Assembly (NCBI RefSeq): GCF_026210795.1 | Contig: NC_089449.1 | Span: forward strand, 2,914,001 to 2,978,000 | Length of the DNA stretch: 64,000 bases | From: Rhizophagus irregularis | Taxonomy: Eukaryota; Glomeromycota; Glomeromycetes; Glomerales; Glomeraceae | Direction of reading: 5' to 3' | Shown: positions 60,731 through 64,000 of the stretch, piece by piece | Layout of the letters: every line of letters begins with the position of its first letter | Position numbering within the stretch: the first letter of the stretch is position 1 | The notes under the pieces: model-generated | What the model was told of the DNA's origin: nothing | The model's database searches: none | What the model saw: the letters and a program-made list of their open reading frames with translations, nothing else | Made by a program: the position numbers and the translations under genes

Positions 60731-63726
60731 ATTACTTTTTATGTGAGGGTATTTTTTATATACTTTTGTTTATTATTAAAAAAAAAAATGGGGGTTTTGA
60801 ATCCCGTAGGTTTTCTAATTATTCTATGAAAGTTATTAAGACAATTTAGATAAAATGGAGTGGTTATGAAATAAATTGTGTAAAGGAGAAAGAGAAAAAA
60901 TAATAAAACTTTTAGAAAAGAGATGATTATAAAGAAAGGAATTAAATTATAAATAAATTTGGCGATGATGATTGTTTTTTTTTTTAAAAAAAAAATAAAA
61001 TAAAATAAAATAAAAAAAATATAATAATTAATAATAAACAATATATTTTTATCTTTAGAATATAAAAAAATATATTGTAAATATAAAATAAAATAAAAGA
61101 GTAAGGAACGTACAATACTAAAAAAAAAGGAAAATGATATTCCGCAATGGAATTATAAACATGAAGAAGAGAAAAAATTCTGTTTGGTTTCAAACCTTAA
61201 ACCAAAATTCCAAGAAGTTATGTTTAACAAGGGGAACACAAGATTAACGAATAAGGAGAATTTGTTTGGAAGTTGTTGTTCCGCGTTCGTTCCAAGACCT
61301 GCAGCCGTCAAAAAATTTTTTTTTTCTTAAAAAAAAAAAATCGGTAATAAAAGTAAATAAATACAAAGTATTTATTTCAAATTTTATTTATAAACTGAAA
61401 TATAACCCGAGCATACAACTTGATTGAAAACCGGGCAGTGATGCGTGTGAAATGTGTGAAATCTCTTTTTTTATATATATATCAACATATATCAATCAAA
61501 CATATAGTATCTGATATATATATATCAATACATACATACATATATATATATAAAATCGTTTACTATTCAAGACTAGATTCAGATGTGAATCGTGTGATTT
61601 CGAAATCAAATTAAATTCAAATAATCGAATAGAAGAATTTTTAATTATGATATCCTTATGATAAAATTCAACTTTTCATACTAGACCGGAAGTTTTTTAA
61701 ACTTGTGGCTTTTCTTTTTAATTTTACCATTAAAAGTCAAAAAAAAAAAGGGAAAGAGTAAGAGAAAGAGAGAAAGAAAATTCTTCACCCTTTTTCTTTA
61801 TTAAAAAAAGAAAAGAAAAGAAATTCTTTAGATATTAGATTTGACGAAAGATTTTTTTTTTAGATAAAAAATTCCGAGATGAATTTTTTTTTTTGCTTTA
61901 TTTGTTTATTTGTTTATAATCCCGCTTTTTCCCTTTTTTTTTTGTTGGGGGATAAGAATAAGATTAAAGATTGTTATTGAAGAAGAAAAAAAAAAGGCTA
62001 CGCCACAAATAAATATTCGAATATTAATGGTGATATACTTGATATACTTACTACAGTAAGTTTAAAAATTCGGAACTTTCTGAAAGTATATTAAATTAAT
62101 ATAATTTTATATTTTTAGTTTAATATAAAGAATAAAATTTATTGCAGATTGATGGACTTTATTGGTAAAAAATGATGGGACCCGTATGCAAATTAATACA
62201 ATTGGTACGATTTCCTCTCTGCAAAAAAAAAAACGCGATTAAATACCCTAAATACTTTAAACTTTTCGTAAAAAAAAAGCACATTTTTTTTCATGTACAT
62301 GCGGACTAGGCTAATTTACATATTATATTAGAACCGGAGTTTGAAAGATGATGGCATCTATTAAAAATACTAACCTAAAAATTTATCATACTATAACCTT
62401 TTAAAGAAACCATGCTGTAAATGCTGCAAATAAGTACATAATTTACATTAACATACATTGCTTAGGGATATTAATATGATTATATATAGTAAAGTTTATG
62501 TAAAGTTTATAATAATAAGTTTATAATAAGTTTTGTATGTACCAATTAACAGTTAACTGCCAAAATAGAATCAATGTACGCCCAAAAGCAAACTATGAAT
62601 CAAGTACATGCACGACCACAATCTGGTTACACAATTGGTCTGGAGTTGAGATGAATTTTTTTTACGTGGCAAATACGTTTTTAACATCATTAATACTTTC
62701 TTTTAACGCACGGTTGCGGTTTAGTAGACATTTGTTTGTTACCACATGTTTAAACCTAAAGTTTATGTCGTACAATTTTAAAGAAGGATTCAATTAATCT
62801 AAAAACAGATTTATAAAGTATATATTTAAGGGAATTCTTGAAAGGGGAAATTTTATAAATAAGAAAACGGGAAATTTTTGTATTTGTCGTGGAGGAAAAA
62901 AAATAGAAAAAAAGTTCTTTGAAAAGAATTTGTAACTCCAAAATATTTAAAGTTTTCATTTGATAAACTAAAAAGTCATTATAAGAAAATATAGAAAAAT
63001 ATTTATTATTATTATTTATATTTCAAACAGGAGTTCATGACTTCATGTTCTCCAGAATCTTTGTTATCTAAAATATCTGAAACAAAAAAAAAAAAAATGA
63101 TTATTTAAATAATTATAAGGTCACAATGAATAAAATCAATTCTAAAGAAAGAAATTTCCCTAAACCCATTGTAAAAAAAATGCATGATCGACAAAAAAAC
63201 GAGAATATCTAAAAATTCCATTATTTACATATATTACATATATTACATATATTACATATTTACATTGTTTATATTTATAATTGACTTTTTTTACTGATTG
63301 ATAAGGATATATTAATTTGTCAAAAACCTGTTTGTTAAAATCTATTAATAATAATGTAATTTGCTGCGCCTTATTCTAACCAATTTATTTATGTTATATA
63401 TAAAAATGGTCAAATTTCCCAGAAATCTCTTTAGTAAAAAAGATTATCCAAAAAACTAAATCTTAAATTACATTACACAATTATTAAATTTAATTTTTTT
63501 TTTTTTTTGCATTATTAAAAAAAAAATCTGGGAATTTCCTCTGAAAAAAATAATTAATTATTAATCATAGTAATAATTATTAAAAATTTGTCATCGCTAA
63601 AAAATTGACGTAACTCGCGTTTGTAATTATGATATTTGTGTGGGAATTCTTTTTAAATTGTATGAATTATTTATTTGTAATCTATGCTTTTAAAAAGATT
63701 TATACCAGATTTTGTCTTCAAGAAGA
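60731..63726. other. Gene-free spacer upstream of ASE1 and the GST gene
   Basis: About 3 kb with no supportable gene. It must contain the ASE1 promoter on the left and the glutathione transferase promoter on the right. A and T runs, TATA-type microsatellites (about 61480-61550) and a tandem ACATATATT repeat (63225-63262) fill much of it. The open frame at 62537-62797 has no recognised domain. Confidence 0.6.
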
Positions 63727-64000
63727 ATGTATAAAATGATCAAGAATTTTAGTTTGGGAACTTTCAAATCATCAAATAATTGGAATAATTATAAATTAAA
63801 CATAATAAATTTGCAAAGAAATTTTTATTTCTCAAAGATGTCCGTTGATATTCAAGCTTATCTTTGGCCTACTCCAAATGGTAAAATAATAATATAAATA
63901 ATTTTTATTATTTTTATTTTATTTCAAATCATATTAAATTATAATTATCCTATTTTTATCCCATAAGGCAAGAAAATTTATGTAGTACTTGAAGAACTTA
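63727..64000 (+). CDS. Glutathione S-transferase, N-terminal part (runs off the window)
   Basis: Exon 1 ends at 63880 (first ATG at 63727), an 87-base GT-AG intron follows, and exon 2 begins at 63968 and continues past the window end. The joined frame reads AYLWPTPNGKKIYVVLEEL, the start of a thioredoxin-fold GST domain of the fungal Ure2p-like type; TPNGKK is the usual motif at the active-site helix. Two starts are possible. ATG at 63838 gives a normal cytosolic N-terminus (MSVDIQAY). ATG at 63727 adds 37 residues rich in Asn, Lys, Phe and Tyr with an RNFYFSK stretch that looks like a mitochondrial presequence and cleavage site. Only about 62 codons are visible, so substrate class cannot be given. 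Confidence 0.85.

Noticed and set aside
62537-62797. An open frame of 86 codons between ASE1 and the GST gene
   Set aside because: No domain, no conserved motif and no plausible introns; treated as spacer.

Overview
The window looks like nuclear DNA of an arbuscular mycorrhizal fungus, most likely Rhizophagus or a close relative in Glomeromycotina. This is inferred from very AT-rich spacers full of poly(A/T) and short tandem repeats, genes with many short GT-AG introns (about 50-120 bases), Asn/Ser/Gln-rich host proteins, fungal families (Zn2Cys6 regulator, Ase1, Cdc15/Hof1-type F-BAR, Aim25) and decayed DNA transposons. The standard code fits every gene. I saw no tRNA, rRNA or CRISPR array and recognised no retrovirus-like or other capsid-bearing element.

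Layout: 1-4179 is gene-free. A two-exon Zn2Cys6 regulator lies on the minus strand at 4180-5723. About 22 kb (5724-27647) follows with no supportable gene; it holds tandem repeats, a well-formed hAT-type MITE (26732-27075) and a weaker inverted-repeat element. A compact gene island runs from 27648 to 40148: XRCC2 (+), an F-BAR/SH3 cytokinesis protein (+), an Aim25-type scramblase (+), a broken ATPase fragment (+), mitochondrial ribosomal protein uS11m (+), a twin-CX9C protein (-) and a TMBIM/LFG membrane protein (-). From about 40.1 to 57.2 kb the DNA is a transposon graveyard. It contains a Tnp2-like relic with a 384-bp MITE inside it, a relic of a second DDE-like family that I cannot place, and a chimeric block at 49.1-57.2 kb. 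That block holds three broken copies of uS11m, a duplicated tail of the neighbouring ASE1 gene and a hAT relic. ASE1 (MAP65/PRC1) occupies 57158-60730 on the minus strand in 12 exons. A spacer follows, and the window ends inside a glutathione S-transferase gene.

How the genes relate: there is no operon logic. Several neighbours serve mitochondria (uS11m, Aim25-like, the twin-CX9C protein, possibly the GST) and two serve cell division (the F-BAR protein at the contractile ring, Ase1 at the spindle midzone). I see no sign that they form one system. The most unusual feature is the 49-57 kb block, where pieces of two host genes from this same window were copied, joined and mixed with transposon DNA. 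In the segments I compared, the copies differ almost only by C-to-T and G-to-A changes.
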